Origin: Caballeronia sordidicola
GTDB taxonomy: Bacteria; Pseudomonadota; Gammaproteobacteria; Burkholderiales; Burkholderiaceae
Length of the DNA stretch: 64,000 nucleotides
Assembly (NCBI RefSeq): GCF_001544455.2
Contig: NZ_FCOC02000007.1
Coordinates: 1-64,000 of the forward strand
Direction: 5' to 3'
Shown here: one piece after another, positions 18,011 through 27,613 of the stretch
Layout: every line of letters starts with the position of its first letter
Numbering within the stretch: the stretch's first letter is position 1
Position numbers and translations under genes: made by a program
Notes under the pieces: model-generated
Told to the model about the DNA's origin: nothing
Database searches by the model: none
Seen by the model: only the letters and a program-made list of their open reading frames with translations

Positions 18011-19176
18011 CGAGCGCGCCGGGATTGTCTTGTAAGCGCCAAGGCGACCATGGCGCTGAACAATGCGAAGCCCCACGGCCCGATTCGATGACCATCGAGC
18101 AGCAAGCCCGCGACGTGCGCAAGGCCGTCGCCGTGGCTATCGAATTGAAGTGCGTAGGCGAGTTCCATCGAGATGACAATGGCAATCAGCCACGCAACGA
18201 AAGCACCTGAAACAAGCGCTGTTCCGGTAAATCCGCCGCGCGATCTCTCGGCCATCACCCCGGCAATTCCCTTCGGTGCGGCGACTACGGTCCACACAAA
18301 AAACAGCCCGAGGTATGCCACCCATGCAGGCGACACGCTCGCCACCGCGACACTGAAAAACGTGAGCAGCACGGCACCGATAATCGGCCCGAAGAACGTG
18401 GCCGTTCCGCCGATCACCACGGCAATCAGCACGCTTGCCGAGCGCGCCAACCCCACGCCTTCCGCCGATGCAAGCTCCACGTTGATCACACCGAGACCGC
18501 CCGCGACACCCGCGAAGAATGCCGCCATAACCACCATGACGAAGCGCACGCGCCGCGGATCGAAGCCAATGGCCGCGGCGCGCACAGGGTTGTCGCGGAC
18601 TGCGTTTGCCACGCGTACAAATGGCGTGCGCGAAAAAACGAACATCGTGAGACATGCGAGCAGGCACCAGGCGGCAATCAACGCATATGGCTGGATCGAG
18701 GGTCCGAAGCTCAGGCCGGCAATCGCAGGGCCGCTCGCACGATCGATGGAAACACCGCCCTCGCCGCCGAACCATCCCGGCACGAGCCAGACCGCCGCAG
18801 CAACCATTTCACCGATACCCAGCGTGATCATCGCGAACGTGGTGCCGGCCCGGCGAGTCGACAGGAAGCCGAACACGACGCCGGCGAGCGAGGCAGCAAG
18901 ACCGCTGATGAAAGGCAGCAACGGCAATGGCACGCGATAGTGGTTGAAGCAATGCGCGGCGGCAAACGCGCCAAGACCCGCGTACACGGCGTGACCAAAG
19001 GAAAGCAAGCCAGTCTCGCCGAGCAGCAGATTGAATGAAAGCGCAAACACGATCATGGTCGCGGTTTGCGCGAGATACGCAAGCAGCCAGCTTTGGGCGC
19101 CGAACACGGGCGGCAACGCGAGACCCGCGGCGAGCAGCAGCCACGGCGCAAGACCTCTGAGCTTATGCGTCGTCAT
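18007..19176 (-). CDS. Branched-chain amino acid-type ABC transporter permease (LivM family)
   Basis: A 389-residue membrane protein with about ten hydrophobic segments. LivM hallmarks are LLLGETGLLSFGHAVYAGLGA near residue 50 and RDNPVRAAAIGFDPRRVRF near residue 195, then GGTATFFGPIIGAVLL. A C-terminal extension adds further hydrophobic segments (GGFTGTALVSGAFVAWL onward) beyond the usual ending. The ATG at 19176 overlaps the end of the LivH-like gene by 14 bp; the longer frame to 19227 is within livH. Confidence 0.92.
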   Translation of the reverse strand: MTTHKLRGLAPWLLLAAGLALPPVFGAQSWLLAYLAQTATMIVFALSFNLLLGETGLLSFGHAVYAGLGAFAAAHCFNHYRVPLPLLPFISGLAASLAGVVFGFLSTRRAGTTFAMITLGIGEMVAAAVWLVPGWFGGEGGVSIDRASGPAIAGLSFGPSIQPYALIAAWCLLACLTMFVFSRTPFVRVANAVRDNPVRAAAIGFDPRRVRFVMVVMAAFFAGVAGGLGVINVELASAEGVGLARSASVLIAVVIGGTATFFGPIIGAVLLTFFSVAVASVSPAWVAYLGLFFVWTVVAAPKGIAGVMAERSRGGFTGTALVSGAFVAWLIAIVISMELAYALQFDSHGDGLAHVAGLLLDGHRIGPWGFALFSAMVALALTRQSRRAR

Positions 19177-20116
19177 CGCTACGCTGTCCGAAAAGTCCGC
19201 GCGGCCGCAACGCAAGCATGGCGACAAGCAGCACGTAGGGCAGCACAGGCGCGATCTGCGCGATGCTCAATGCGGCCCAGGCAGGCGGCAAGGCGCCGCC
19301 CATCGCCCTTGAGATCGCACCCAGCGACACTGTTGTCCCAACCGCGAACGTCTGCACGCAACCAATCAAGAGCGAAGCCGCAAGCGCACCGCCGATCGAT
19401 CCCAGCCCACCCACGACAACCACCACGAACACGATCGGCCCGATGTTATCTGCCATCGACGGTTCGATTACGAACAACGGTGCGCCGATCACGCCGGCCA
19501 GCGCGGCAAGCGCCGTACCGGCGGCAAAGACGAGGGTGAACACCCGCGGCACGTCGTGCCCGAGCGTCTCGACCGTCGATGCATGCGTGAGCGCGGCGCG
19601 TACAACAAGCCCTATCCGCGATACCCGCAATACCGCGTACAAGGCCACAAGCATGGCGATGGACACGCACATCATGAACGCCCGATACCGCGGAAATGCG
19701 GCACCGAAAAGCGTGAACAAAGGACCATCGAGAGAAGGCGGAACAAGCGCGTTGAACGGGGCAAGGCCCCAGGCCAGCTTGACCGCTTCAGCGATCAGAT
19801 ACGCGGCGCCGAATGTCAGCAACAGTTCGGCAAGCGCGCCGCGCACTGCGATTCGCCGCAACAGGAAGCGCTCGAACGCCCCGCCAAGCGCGCCAACGAT
19901 CAATGGTGAAACAACCAGCGCGAACCAGAAGCCCCACCGCGCCGCGAGCGCGTAGCCAACATACGCGCCGAGCATGTAGAAGCTTGCGTGAGCGAAGTTG
20001 AGCACGCCCATCATGCTGAAGATCAGCGTGAGCCCCGCCGACAGCATGAACAGCAACAACCCGATGCTCACTCCATTCAGAAAGTTGATTGCGAACCACT
20101 GAACGAATGCGTCCAC
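19163..20116 (-). CDS. Branched-chain amino acid-type ABC transporter permease (LivH family)
   Basis: A 317-residue membrane permease. LivH signatures are FLNGVSIGLLLFMLSAGLTL near the N-terminus followed by MGVLNFAHASFYMLGAY, and GVIGAPLFVIEPSM near residue 210. The start is taken as GTG at 20116, because the open frame further upstream lies wholly inside the thioesterase gene on the same strand and lacks family similarity. This gives an 11-bp gap from the thioesterase stop. The ribosome-binding site is weak, so coupling to the gene upstream is likely. Confidence 0.9.
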   Translation of the reverse strand: MDAFVQWFAINFLNGVSIGLLLFMLSAGLTLIFSMMGVLNFAHASFYMLGAYVGYALAARWGFWFALVVSPLIVGALGGAFERFLLRRIAVRGALAELLLTFGAAYLIAEAVKLAWGLAPFNALVPPSLDGPLFTLFGAAFPRYRAFMMCVSIAMLVALYAVLRVSRIGLVVRAALTHASTVETLGHDVPRVFTLVFAAGTALAALAGVIGAPLFVIEPSMADNIGPIVFVVVVVGGLGSIGGALAASLLIGCVQTFAVGTTVSLGAISRAMGGALPPAWAALSIAQIAPVLPYVLLVAMLALRPRGLFGQRSDDDA

Positions 20117-20127
20117 GGTCGACGCGC

Positions 20128-20565
20128 CTAGCCTGTCACGAGCGGCTCGAGCGCGGCCACGAGCGCGTCGGGCAGCGGCACCGGACGGCGCGTATCGCGA
20201 TCCACATAGACATGCACGAAATGCCCTTGCGCCGCGGGTTGATCGGACCCGGCGCTGAAGATGCCGACTTCGTACCGCACGCTCGTCGTACCGAGCCGAG
20301 CAACGCGAAGACCTGCATCGATACGCTCGGGAAACGCCAGCGATGCAAAGTAGCTGCAATGCGTCTCGACCACAAGGCCGATGGTCTTGCCGGACTCCGG
20401 ATCAAGCGCACCCTTGCGGATCAGATACTCGTTCACCACGGTATCGAAGTAGCTGTAGTACACCACGTTGTTCACGTGGCCGTAGAGGTCGTTATCGGAC
20501 CAGCGCGTGTTGATGGGCAGGAAGTGCGGATAGGCCGCGCGCGTTGCAGGTACAGGCCGGCTCAT
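20128..20565 (-). CDS. Hotdog-fold acyl-CoA thioesterase
   Basis: A 145-residue protein of the 4-hydroxybenzoyl-CoA thioesterase/YbgC family. The diagnostic segment is TRWSDNDLYGHVNNVVYYSYFD, with the catalytic aspartate in WSDNDLYGHVNN near residue 25. It hydrolyses short or aromatic acyl-CoA esters; the substrate is not evident. It lies 3 bp after the alcohol dehydrogenase gene and 11 bp before livH, so it is part of the transporter operon, which hints at uptake of an organic acid that is activated to a CoA ester. Confidence 0.9.
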   Translation of the reverse strand: MSRPVPATRAAYPHFLPINTRWSDNDLYGHVNNVVYYSYFDTVVNEYLIRKGALDPESGKTIGLVVETHCSYFASLAFPERIDAGLRVARLGTTSVRYEVGIFSAGSDQPAAQGHFVHVYVDRDTRRPVPLPDALVAALEPLVTG

Positions 20566-20568
20566 GGA

Positions 20569-21723
20569 TCAGAACGACTCCTTGAGCATGCGCCGATAAT
20601 CCTCCGCGCTCGCTTCGCGCGGATTCGTCTTGTGGCAATGATCGGCGAGCGCGCCCTGAATGATCTTGTCGAACATGCTTTCTTCCACGCCCATTTGCGA
20701 CAGGCGCGTCGGCAAGCCGAGGCGTTCCGTCATGTCGTGAAGCGCCTGGGCAAGGTCTGCATCGGCGGGAAGATTCATCACGCGGCGCATGCGCGCAAAA
20801 CGCTTGTCAGCGACCACGCTCGGCGCGCTTTCGTTAAAGCGCAGCACGGCCGGAAGAACCACCGCGTTCAGCGTGCCGTGATGCAGGCCGGTGCGGCCGT
20901 TTATGACCAGCCCGCCCATTGGGTGCGAGAGCGAATGCACGCATCCCAAGCCCTTCTGGAACGCCATCGCGCCCTGCATGGACGCGCTCATCATGTTGAG
21001 CCGCGCATCGCGGTCCTGGCCGTCGTGCGTCGCTTTTTCTATATTCGCCCATGCCCGTTCAAGCCCGTCGAGCGCAATGCCGTCGGCCGGCGGATTGAAC
21101 GCGGAGCCAAGAAACGTTTCGATGCAATGCGCGATCGCGTCCATGCCGGTCGCCGCCGTCAGCATGGGCGGCAAACCCAGCGTCAGGGATGGATCGCAGA
21201 TCGCCGACTTCGGCAGCAGATGCCACGAATGAAAGCCGAGCTTGCGGCCGTCTTCCAGAATGATGATCGCGCCGCGCGCTACTTCGCTGCCAGTGCCCGA
21301 TGTAGTCGGCACGGCAATCAGCGGCGCGGCTTGCGACGTGATCTTGTTGCTGCCGCCTTCAATGGTCGCGTATTCGGTGAGCGTGCCGGGATGTGTTGCT
21401 GCAATCGCCACGCCCTTCGCCAGGTCGATTGACGAACCCCCGCCCACCGCGATCAGGCCGTCGCAGCCTTCGCTCTTGTAGAGCGCGGCGGCTTTCATCA
21501 CCACGGCTTCAGTCGGATTCGACGGCGTCTCGTCGAAAATGGGAACAGCGCCAGCGTCGAGAGTCATCGCCTGAACGGTCTGCGAAACCAGTCCCGCCGC
21601 GAGCACACCCTTGTCCGTGATGATCAGCGGCCGCTTGATGTCAATGCGCGCGCACTCGCCGTCGAGCGACGCCAGCGCGTCGAAACCAAGATGGATATGC
21701 GTGAGATAAAAGATGAAAGCCAT
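20569..21723 (-). CDS. Iron-containing alcohol dehydrogenase
   Basis: A 384-residue group III (iron-dependent) alcohol dehydrogenase. The NAD-binding GGGSSIDLAKG lies near residue 95 and PTTSGTGSEVARGA near residue 138. The metal ligands are visible as Asp in GMDAIAH, His in AHCIE, His in SLSHPMGG and His in GLHHGTLNA. Relatives reduce or oxidise alcohols such as butanol, lactaldehyde or gamma-hydroxybutyrate. First gene of the leftward thioesterase-Liv operon. Substrate unknown. Confidence 0.92.
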   Translation of the reverse strand: MAFIFYLTHIHLGFDALASLDGECARIDIKRPLIITDKGVLAAGLVSQTVQAMTLDAGAVPIFDETPSNPTEAVVMKAAALYKSEGCDGLIAVGGGSSIDLAKGVAIAATHPGTLTEYATIEGGSNKITSQAAPLIAVPTTSGTGSEVARGAIIILEDGRKLGFHSWHLLPKSAICDPSLTLGLPPMLTAATGMDAIAHCIETFLGSAFNPPADGIALDGLERAWANIEKATHDGQDRDARLNMMSASMQGAMAFQKGLGCVHSLSHPMGGLVINGRTGLHHGTLNAVVLPAVLRFNESAPSVVADKRFARMRRVMNLPADADLAQALHDMTERLGLPTRLSQMGVEESMFDKIIQGALADHCHKTNPREASAEDYRRMLKESF

Positions 21724-21834
21724 GACGTGTCCCCGTTGTAGTCTGCGTCAGGCATGTTAGGAGTGCCGCGAGAGTCAGTCAATCGCGTCCGTCAATGGCA
21801 CGAAATGTCACGTTTTCAGGCTCACCGGCCGCAC

Positions 21835-22365
21835 TTACTGCCCCGGCCGGTCCACATATTCCACCGCCAGCCCGCGCCGGCGCATCCATTGCGCCACCGC
21901 GTGGCCGGTTCCCGCGCGCCACGGCCTCAGGTTCGCCGGCTCGACCAGCCGGTATTCGAGCAATTCCGGCGAAAGCGAGATCGTCCCGTTCGCCTTCACG
22001 TGATAAGCAATGATCAGCTCGTTCTTGCGGATGAACTCATATACGCCAACCAGTTCCACCGATTCCGCGACCAGCGAGGTTTCTTCGAGCACTTCCCGCG
22101 CGATGCCCTCTTCCGGCGTCTCGCCGTTTTCGAGAAAGCCCGTGATCAGCGCGAACATGCCCTCGACCCACGCCGCGTTGCGCGCGAGCAGGATCTTGCC
22201 CTCGTATTCCACGATCGCCGCAACGACCGGTAATGGGTTATTCCAGTGAACGAAACCGCATTCCGGGTCCGGACACGCAAGCCGCACACGACCGCCCTCA
22301 TGCGCGACATCGGCACGTTCGACCAGCTTATTCGCGTCGCGCGGACAGAATTGGTATTCGATCAT
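21835..22365 (-). CDS. Nudix hydrolase with degenerate N-terminal zinc ribbon
   Basis: A 176-residue protein resembling the C-terminal half of NudC. The Nudix box runs GFLENGETPEEGIAREVLEETSL near residue 75, with the expected G-x5-E-x7-RE-x2-EE pattern except Ser for the usual Gly near the end. The N-terminal zinc ribbon keeps CPRD and CPDPEC but has lost one of four cysteines. It hydrolyses nucleoside diphosphates linked to another moiety; NADH or ADP-ribose type substrates are plausible but unproven. It ends 111 bp before the dehydrogenase and is followed by no obvious operon partner. Confidence 0.9.
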   Translation of the reverse strand: MIEYQFCPRDANKLVERADVAHEGGRVRLACPDPECGFVHWNNPLPVVAAIVEYEGKILLARNAAWVEGMFALITGFLENGETPEEGIAREVLEETSLVAESVELVGVYEFIRKNELIIAYHVKANGTISLSPELLEYRLVEPANLRPWRAGTGHAVAQWMRRRGLAVEYVDRPGQ

Positions 22366-22390
22366 GTTGGAATTCCGTGAGTTCGAGAGG

Positions 22391-23425
22391 TCAGCGGGCG
22401 GCGCACAGCGCGCGGATTTCGTCCGTGAATTGTTCCACCGTCTCGGCCAGCGTGTCCCATGCGCACATCAGCCGGCAGCCGCCCGAGCCGATGAACTGAT
22501 AGAACTTCCAGCCCTTCGCGCGCAGCGCCTGCGCCACGTGCGGCGGCAGTTCCGCGAAAACGGCGTTGGCTTGCGGCTTGAACATCACCTTCACGCCATC
22601 TATGCCGGCAAGCCGTTCGGCCATCAACTGGGCCATCGCGTTGGCATGTTTCGCGTTGCGCAGCCAGACATCGTTGTTCAGAAGTCCCAGCCAGGGTGCG
22701 GAAATAAAGCGCATCTTCGACGCCAGTTGCCCCGCCTGCTTGAGCCTGTAAGCGAAATCGACGGCCAGTGTCTTGTCGAAGAAAATCACCGCCTCGCCGA
22801 CCGGCAAGCCGTTTTTCGTGCCGCCAAAACACAGCACGTCCACGCCCGCGCGCCACGTGATTTCGGACGGATGCACGTTGAGCGACGCCACCGCGTTCGC
22901 AAACCGCGCGCCATCCATGTGCACTTTCAAGTGCCGGCGCTTGGCAATGGCTGCAATCGCGCGAATTTCCTCGACGCTATAAACGGTGCCCACTTCGGTG
23001 GATTGCGTGAGCGTGACGACCTTGGGCTTCGGATAATGGATATCCGCGCGCCGCGTCACGATTGTTTCGATGGCATCGGGCGTCAGCTTTCCATCTATAC
23101 CCGGCGCCGTCAGCAGCTTCGAGCCGCCCGAGAAAAATTCGGGGCCGCCGCATTCGTCGGTTTCTATGTGCGCCAGTTCGTGGCAAATCAGCGAGTGATA
23201 CGACTGGCAGAGAGAGGCCAGCGCCAGCGAATTGGCGGCCGTGCCGTTGAAGACGAAGAACACTTCGCAATCGGTCTGGAACAGGTCGCGGATGCGATCG
23301 CACACGCCTTGAGTCCAGGAATCGTCGCCATAAGCCGGCTCGTGGCCGCTGTTATTGGCTTCTATAAGCGCTGCCAGTGCTTCCGGGCAAATGCCGGCGT
23401 AATTGTCGGAGGCGAAATGTTGCAT
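22391..23425 (-). CDS. ltaE: Low-specificity L-threonine aldolase
   Basis: PLP enzyme that splits L-threonine or L-allo-threonine to glycine and acetaldehyde. The 344-residue protein shows the fold-type I aldolase features: SDNYAGICPEAL at the N-terminus, HMDGARFANAVA near residue 170 with the cofactor aspartate, and CFGGTKNGLPVG near residue 202 with the Schiff-base lysine. It lies 25 bp upstream of the Nudix gene and on the same strand, so the two may be cotranscribed. Confidence 0.92.
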   Translation of the reverse strand: MQHFASDNYAGICPEALAALIEANNSGHEPAYGDDSWTQGVCDRIRDLFQTDCEVFFVFNGTAANSLALASLCQSYHSLICHELAHIETDECGGPEFFSGGSKLLTAPGIDGKLTPDAIETIVTRRADIHYPKPKVVTLTQSTEVGTVYSVEEIRAIAAIAKRRHLKVHMDGARFANAVASLNVHPSEITWRAGVDVLCFGGTKNGLPVGEAVIFFDKTLAVDFAYRLKQAGQLASKMRFISAPWLGLLNNDVWLRNAKHANAMAQLMAERLAGIDGVKVMFKPQANAVFAELPPHVAQALRAKGWKFYQFIGSGGCRLMCAWDTLAETVEQFTDEIRALCAAR

Positions 23426-23557
23426 GCGGTCGGGAGGCAGGGCGATGTGGAGGTGGCCATCATTTTAGCGGTTCGCGTCCGAATTCGCGGGAACGCCATT
23501 AAGACGCTGCCGCGAGTTTCATTGCCCGGGCCTAAGACCTATGCGGACTGTTCCGAC

Positions 23558-23794
23558 TTACTTTTCGGCCGGTTGGCTTGCCGCCGCGGCCTGCTGCGCC
23601 TGCTTGTCCTTCTTGTTCGCCTCGTGATGGCCGATCGCGCAACCGCCAGCCGCGCCCACCGCGCCGTGCTTGCCTGCTACGTGACCCGCCACGCCGCCGA
23701 CTGCCGCGCCTTCCAGACATCCCTTGGCATACACCGCGCCGGTTGCGAACAGCATCGAGGATGCAAGTGCGAGCGTGACAAATTTCCGATTCAT
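23558..23794 (-). CDS. Small secreted glycine-rich protein
   Basis: A 78-residue protein with an N-terminal signal peptide (MNRKFVTLALASSMLFATG, cleavage likely after VYA) and a mature part of glycine/alanine repeats (GAAVGGVAGHVAGKHGAVGAAGGCAIG) ending in a charged Lys/Gln/Ala tail. Two cysteines (in KGCLEG and GGCAIG) flank the glycine-zipper-like stretch and could pair. The start at 23794 follows an AAAAGGAT ribosome-binding site. Function unknown; it resembles periplasmic glycine-zipper proteins. A second glycine-zipper gene lies beyond alaS at 27065. Confidence 0.75.
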   Translation of the reverse strand: MNRKFVTLALASSMLFATGAVYAKGCLEGAAVGGVAGHVAGKHGAVGAAGGCAIGHHEANKKDKQAQQAAAASQPAEK

Positions 23795-23900
23795 GAATGT
23801 GATCCTTTTATAGTCGATGCGCTGGACTTCGTGTCCGCGCTGACCCAGGAATCCGCAAGGTGCGTACCTGTCGATCTGCTTGCAACGGACGATTGAGATG

Positions 23901-23934
23901 AAAAAGCCCGCCGTGCTGCACACACGGCGGGCTT
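23901..23934 (-). terminator. alaS terminator
   Basis: A perfect 12-bp GC-rich stem (23904-23915 with 23923-23934, 7-nt loop) is followed, read leftward, by a T5 run. It lies 22 bp after the alaS stop codon. Confidence 0.92.
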
Positions 23935-23955
23935 GCTGACATCGTTGACGATTGC

Positions 23956-26580
23956 TTAGAGCTTCGCCTTGACCCACTCGTTGACGCCGGCGAGCGCCGC
24001 CGCAAGATTCTGCGGCTCGGTGCCGCCGGCCTGCGCCATATCCGGCCGCCCACCGCCCTTGCCGCCGACCTGCTGCGCGACAAAATTCACGAGTTCGCCC
24101 GCCTTCACCTTCTTCGATGCCTCCGCCGTCACGCCCGCAATCAGGCTGACCTTGTTGCCATCGACGGCAGCGAGCACGATCGCCGCATTCTTCAGCTTGT
24201 CCTTCAATTTATCGACGGTTTCGCGCAGCGTCTTGCCATCCGCGCCCGGCAATTGCGCAGCCAGCACATGCACGCCGCCGATCTCGACCGCTTGCGACAC
24301 GAGTTCGTCGCCCTGGCTCGACGCCAGCTTCGACTTCAGCGCGCCAAGTTCCTTTTCCAGCGACTTCACGTGTTCCTGAACCTGCGTGATGCGCTGGGTC
24401 AGTTCCGACGGCTGCGCCTTCAATGCCGCCGATGCCGCGTTGATGCGCGCGTCGAGTTCCTGCACAAAACGCACGGCGTTGTCGCCGGTAATGGCTTCCA
24501 CGCGACGAATTCCCGCCGCCACGCCGCCTTCCATCACGATCTTGAACAGGCCGATATCGCCCGTGCGATTCACGTGCGTACCGCCGCACAATTCGCGCGA
24601 GAAGCCAAGGTCGAGCACGCGCACTTCGTCGCCGTATTTCTCGCCGAAGAGCGCCATTGCGCCGCCCTTCACGGCTTCGTCGTAGGGCATCACGCGCACG
24701 ATGCCCGGCGCATTCGCCAGCACTTCGGCATTCACGATTTCTTCCACGCGGCGAATCTGCTCGTCCGTCATGGGCGCGTTGTGCGCGAAGTCGAAGCGGG
24801 TCTTGTCGGGATCGACCAGCGAACCCTTTTGCTGCACGTGGCTGCCGAGCACCTCGCGCAGCGCCTTGTGCATCAGGTGCGTCGCCGAGTGATTGCGCGC
24901 CGTGCGAAGACGCCGGACCGTATCGATCTCGGCCTTCACCACGTCGCCCGCTTTCAGCGTGCCCTGCTCGACCGTGCCGTGATGACCGACGACGTCCGAT
25001 TGCACCTTGAGCGTATCGGCAACGGCAAAACGCACGGCGGCGTTCGCGAGCACACCCTGATCGCCTGCCTGACCGCCCGACTCCGCGTAGAACGGCGTGT
25101 GATCGAGCACGACCACGGCTTGCTGCCCGGCCTGCGCTTCTTTCACCGATGCCCCGTCCACATAGATTGCAACGATCCTGGCGTCATCGAAAATCTCGTT
25201 TTCGTAGCCGTGGAATGTGGTTTTCTCACCCGCGTATTCCAGACCTTGCGCCGACTTGAACTTGCCAGCCGAGCGCGCCTGTTCGCGCTGACGCGCCATG
25301 GCTTCGTCGAAGGCGGCTTCGTCCACGGTGATACCGCGCTCGCGGCACACGTCCGCCGTCAGATCCAGCGGGAAACCGAACGTGTCGTGCAGCTTGAATG
25401 CGAGTTCGCCGTCGAGTTGCTTGGAGCCTTTGGCATCGAGTTCGGCCAACGCTGTTTCGAGCATCGACATGCCATGCTCGATGGTCTCGAAGAAGCGCTC
25501 TTCTTCCTGTTTCAGCACTTCCGTGACGCGCGTTTGGGCGTCTTTCAACTCTGGGTAGGCCGCTCCCATTTCCTCGACCAGATCGGCCACGAGCTTGTGG
25601 AAAAACGCGCTCTTGCGGCCGAGCTTGTAACCGTGACGGATCGCGCGGCGCACGATCCGGCGCAGCACATAACCACGGCCTTCGTTGCCGGGAATGACGC
25701 CATCGACAATCAGGAACGAGCACGCGCGGATATGGTCGGCGATGACCTTGAGCGAATTGTTCGTAAGATCCGGCGTGCTGGTTTCGCGGGCTGCAGCCTT
25801 GATCAGCGCCTGGAACAGGTCGATTTCATAATTGCTGTGCACATGCTGGAGGACAGCCGCGAGACGTTCGAGACCCATGCCGGTATCCACACTCTGCTTG
25901 GGCAGCTTCGTCATGTTGCCCTGAGTGTCGCGATTGAACTGCATGAACACGAGATTCCATATCTCGATAAAGCGGTCTCCGTCCTCTTCGGGCGATCCCG
26001 GCGGCCCGCCCCATACTTCCGGGCCGTGGTCGTAGAACACTTCCGAGCACGGGCCGCACGGGCCGGTGTCGCCCATGGTCCAGAAGTTATCCGACGCGTA
26101 GCGCGCGCCCTTGTTGTCGCCAATGCGGATGATCCGCTCTTTCGGCACGCCGATTTCATTTTCCCAGATGGCGAAGGCTTCGTCGTCTTCCTGGTAGACC
26201 GTGACGGTCAGCTTTTCCGGCGGGAGGCCGTAGACCTTGGTCAGCAATTCCCAGCAATAGTGGATCGCGTCGCGTTTGAAATAATCGCCGAACGAGAAGT
26301 TGCCAAGCATTTCGAAAAACGTGTGGTGGCGGGCCGTATAGCCGACGTTTTCGAGGTCGTTGTGCTTGCCGCCTGCGCGTACGCTGCGCTGGGAGGTGGT
26401 TGCGCGCGAGTATGGGCGGGTTTCAGTGCCCAGGAACACGTCCTTGAATTGAACCATGCCGGAGTTCGTGAACAGCAACGTAGGATCGTTGCCCGGCACG
26501 AGGCTCGACGAGCGGACAATCGTGTGGCCCTTCGATTCAAAAAACTTGAGGAATTTCTCGCGGATGTCGGCGGCTTTCAT
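23956..26580 (-). CDS. alaS: Alanine--tRNA ligase
   Basis: Cytoplasmic class II synthetase that charges tRNA-Ala and edits misactivated serine and glycine. The 874-residue protein starts [19 protein letters not shown], the standard bacterial start. Class II motif 2 region is [19 protein letters not shown]. The editing-domain zinc ligands appear as [12 protein letters not shown] and [13 protein letters not shown]. The C-terminal C-Ala domain ends [15 protein letters not shown]. Preceded by a TATAAT box and the second copy of the dispersed repeat, as valS is. Confidence 0.98.
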   Translation of the reverse strand: MKAADIREKFLKFFESKGHTIVRSSSLVPGNDPTLLFTNSGMVQFKDVFLGTETRPYSRATTSQRSVRAGGKHNDLENVGYTARHHTFFEMLGNFSFGDYFKRDAIHYCWELLTKVYGLPPEKLTVTVYQEDDEAFAIWENEIGVPKERIIRIGDNKGARYASDNFWTMGDTGPCGPCSEVFYDHGPEVWGGPPGSPEEDGDRFIEIWNLVFMQFNRDTQGNMTKLPKQSVDTGMGLERLAAVLQHVHSNYEIDLFQALIKAAARETSTPDLTNNSLKVIADHIRACSFLIVDGVIPGNEGRGYVLRRIVRRAIRHGYKLGRKSAFFHKLVADLVEEMGAAYPELKDAQTRVTEVLKQEEERFFETIEHGMSMLETALAELDAKGSKQLDGELAFKLHDTFGFPLDLTADVCRERGITVDEAAFDEAMARQREQARSAGKFKSAQGLEYAGEKTTFHGYENEIFDDARIVAIYVDGASVKEAQAGQQAVVVLDHTPFYAESGGQAGDQGVLANAAVRFAVADTLKVQSDVVGHHGTVEQGTLKAGDVVKAEIDTVRRLRTARNHSATHLMHKALREVLGSHVQQKGSLVDPDKTRFDFAHNAPMTDEQIRRVEEIVNAEVLANAPGIVRVMPYDEAVKGGAMALFGEKYGDEVRVLDLGFSRELCGGTHVNRTGDIGLFKIVMEGGVAAGIRRVEAITGDNAVRFVQELDARINAASAALKAQPSELTQRITQVQEHVKSLEKELGALKSKLASSQGDELVSQAVEIGGVHVLAAQLPGADGKTLRETVDKLKDKLKNAAIVLAAVDGNKVSLIAGVTAEASKKVKAGELVNFVAQQVGGKGGGRPDMAQAGGTEPQNLAAALAGVNEWVKAKL

Positions 26581-26676
26581 GGCTTGCGGGTCTGCTGTTT
26601 TTTACGGCTCGGCGCGGGGATGGGCTTTGAACTCTGCCAATGCGCGCGGGGCCAGGGGCCTGATTCTGGATTGTCG

Positions 26677-26682
26677 ATTATA
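26677..26682 (-). promoter_or_regulatory. Candidate alaS -10 box
   Basis: Read leftward this is a perfect TATAAT about 97 bp before the alaS start. The sequence upstream is C-rich without a clear -35, as at valS. Confidence 0.45.
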
Positions 26683-26784
26683 CGGGAATGGGGCGGGGGA
26701 AACGCTGGCGCTGGGAGGGGTTGCGACGGGGTGGTGATGCCGGGTGCCGCTTTTTTGAGTCTTTGCGCATTCCTTGTGCGTTGA

Positions 26785-27006
26785 TATTCTTAGCACTGTT
26801 AGCCACTGTCCGTGGCGGGACTTCATTTCTTTTTCCAAACGGCGAAAAAGAAACGAAGCAAAGAAAACGCCTTTCAACCGCTAATTCTTAAGTGCACCAA
26901 GCGTGCAGTGATATCTGCTTGGGACTTCAAAAGAACGCTCAGCGCATAACCCGGGACAGCTGAAACCCTTCCCCTCCGTCCACAGATACCCACACGCTTC
27001 GCCACC
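26785..27006 (-). repeat. Dispersed structured repeat, copy 2 (upstream of alaS)
   Basis: Reverse complement of the block at 40-262, matching over essentially its whole length. The conserved stem here is 26826-26835 with 26844-26853 (8-nt loop), with a T:A pair where copy 1 has G:C. The GCCAC-N5-GTGGC hairpin recurs at 26802-26816. It points toward alaS as copy 1 points toward valS. Beyond it, toward alaS, an AAAAAAGCGGCACCCG-like stretch resembles the C-rich sequence before the valS promoter. A short frame through here (26602-26877) is considered spurious. Confidence 0.85.
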
Positions 27007-27064
27007 CGTGTTTGTGGCAGCTAATCAAGACGCAGAAGCAGAAAGCCGAAAGAGCGCCGCCTTT

Positions 27065-27274
27065 TTACCTCACTCCGGCGCCGACCAACCCGCCCGCCGC
27101 CGCGCCAGCTACCGTTCCCAACGGGCCGCCCGTCAAAACATAGCCCAACGCGCCGCCCGCTGCAGCCCCAATCCCCGCGTGCGCCTGCGTCCGGCTCATT
27201 GCACACCCCGACATCGCCGAAATCATTACCGCAACCGCCGCAACCCGAATCGATACCCGCGTAATCTTTTTCAT
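27065..27274 (-). CDS. Glycine-zipper lipoprotein (OsmB-like)
   Basis: A 69-residue predicted outer-membrane lipoprotein. The signal peptide ends in the lipobox MSGC (lipidated cysteine at residue 24), and the mature part is a glycine-zipper 2TM motif (GIGAAAGGALGYVLTGGPLG, then GAAAGGLVGAGVR). An AAAAAGGAAAC ribosome-binding site precedes the ATG. Family members such as OsmB and SlyB-like proteins respond to envelope or osmotic stress; that role is not shown here. Confidence 0.82.
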   Translation of the reverse strand: MKKITRVSIRVAAVAVMISAMSGCAMSRTQAHAGIGAAAGGALGYVLTGGPLGTVAGAAAGGLVGAGVR

Positions 27275-27613
27275 GATGATGTTTCCTTTTTATTGTCAAT
27301 GCCGCCCGCCCCAAACCTTTCAATCTAATTGTTTCAGGACGCGAAGCTATCTTAAAATCGTCTCATCATTGCCGACAACGCGATTTACCTCCCGTTACGC
27401 CCGATACATCCAGTATTGAAACGCCGTTTGTTCGTGCCGCCGCAATGCGTGTCGCAACCGCGCCGCACATCGCGCGGCAAAATCCCGGCGCGCGCTGCCC
27501 CGTCGCGGTTGCTAAGGTAGAATCGTTGGATCAAATCAGTCTTACGAACGCAAGCCGCACGCATCCGCACGCTAGCGCCCTCGTCCGCTTTTCTCGCTCT
27601 TCTTCTTTTACGC
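27275..27613. other. Divergent intergenic region before glnS
   Basis: No gene is supported here. For the leftward lipoprotein, a candidate promoter is TTGTCG (27373-27378 on the complementary strand) with an 18-bp spacer to TAAGAT (27349-27354). For glnS, TAGAAT at 27518-27523 is a possible -10 without a good -35. An open frame at 27385-27693 runs antisense into glnS and has no recognisable features. Confidence 0.5.

Noticed and set aside
24253..26784. 843-codon open frame antisense to alaS
   Set aside because: High GC leaves long frames opposite strongly biased genes. Its translation is arginine/histidine/phenylalanine-rich shadow sequence without domains, and alaS on the other strand is certain.
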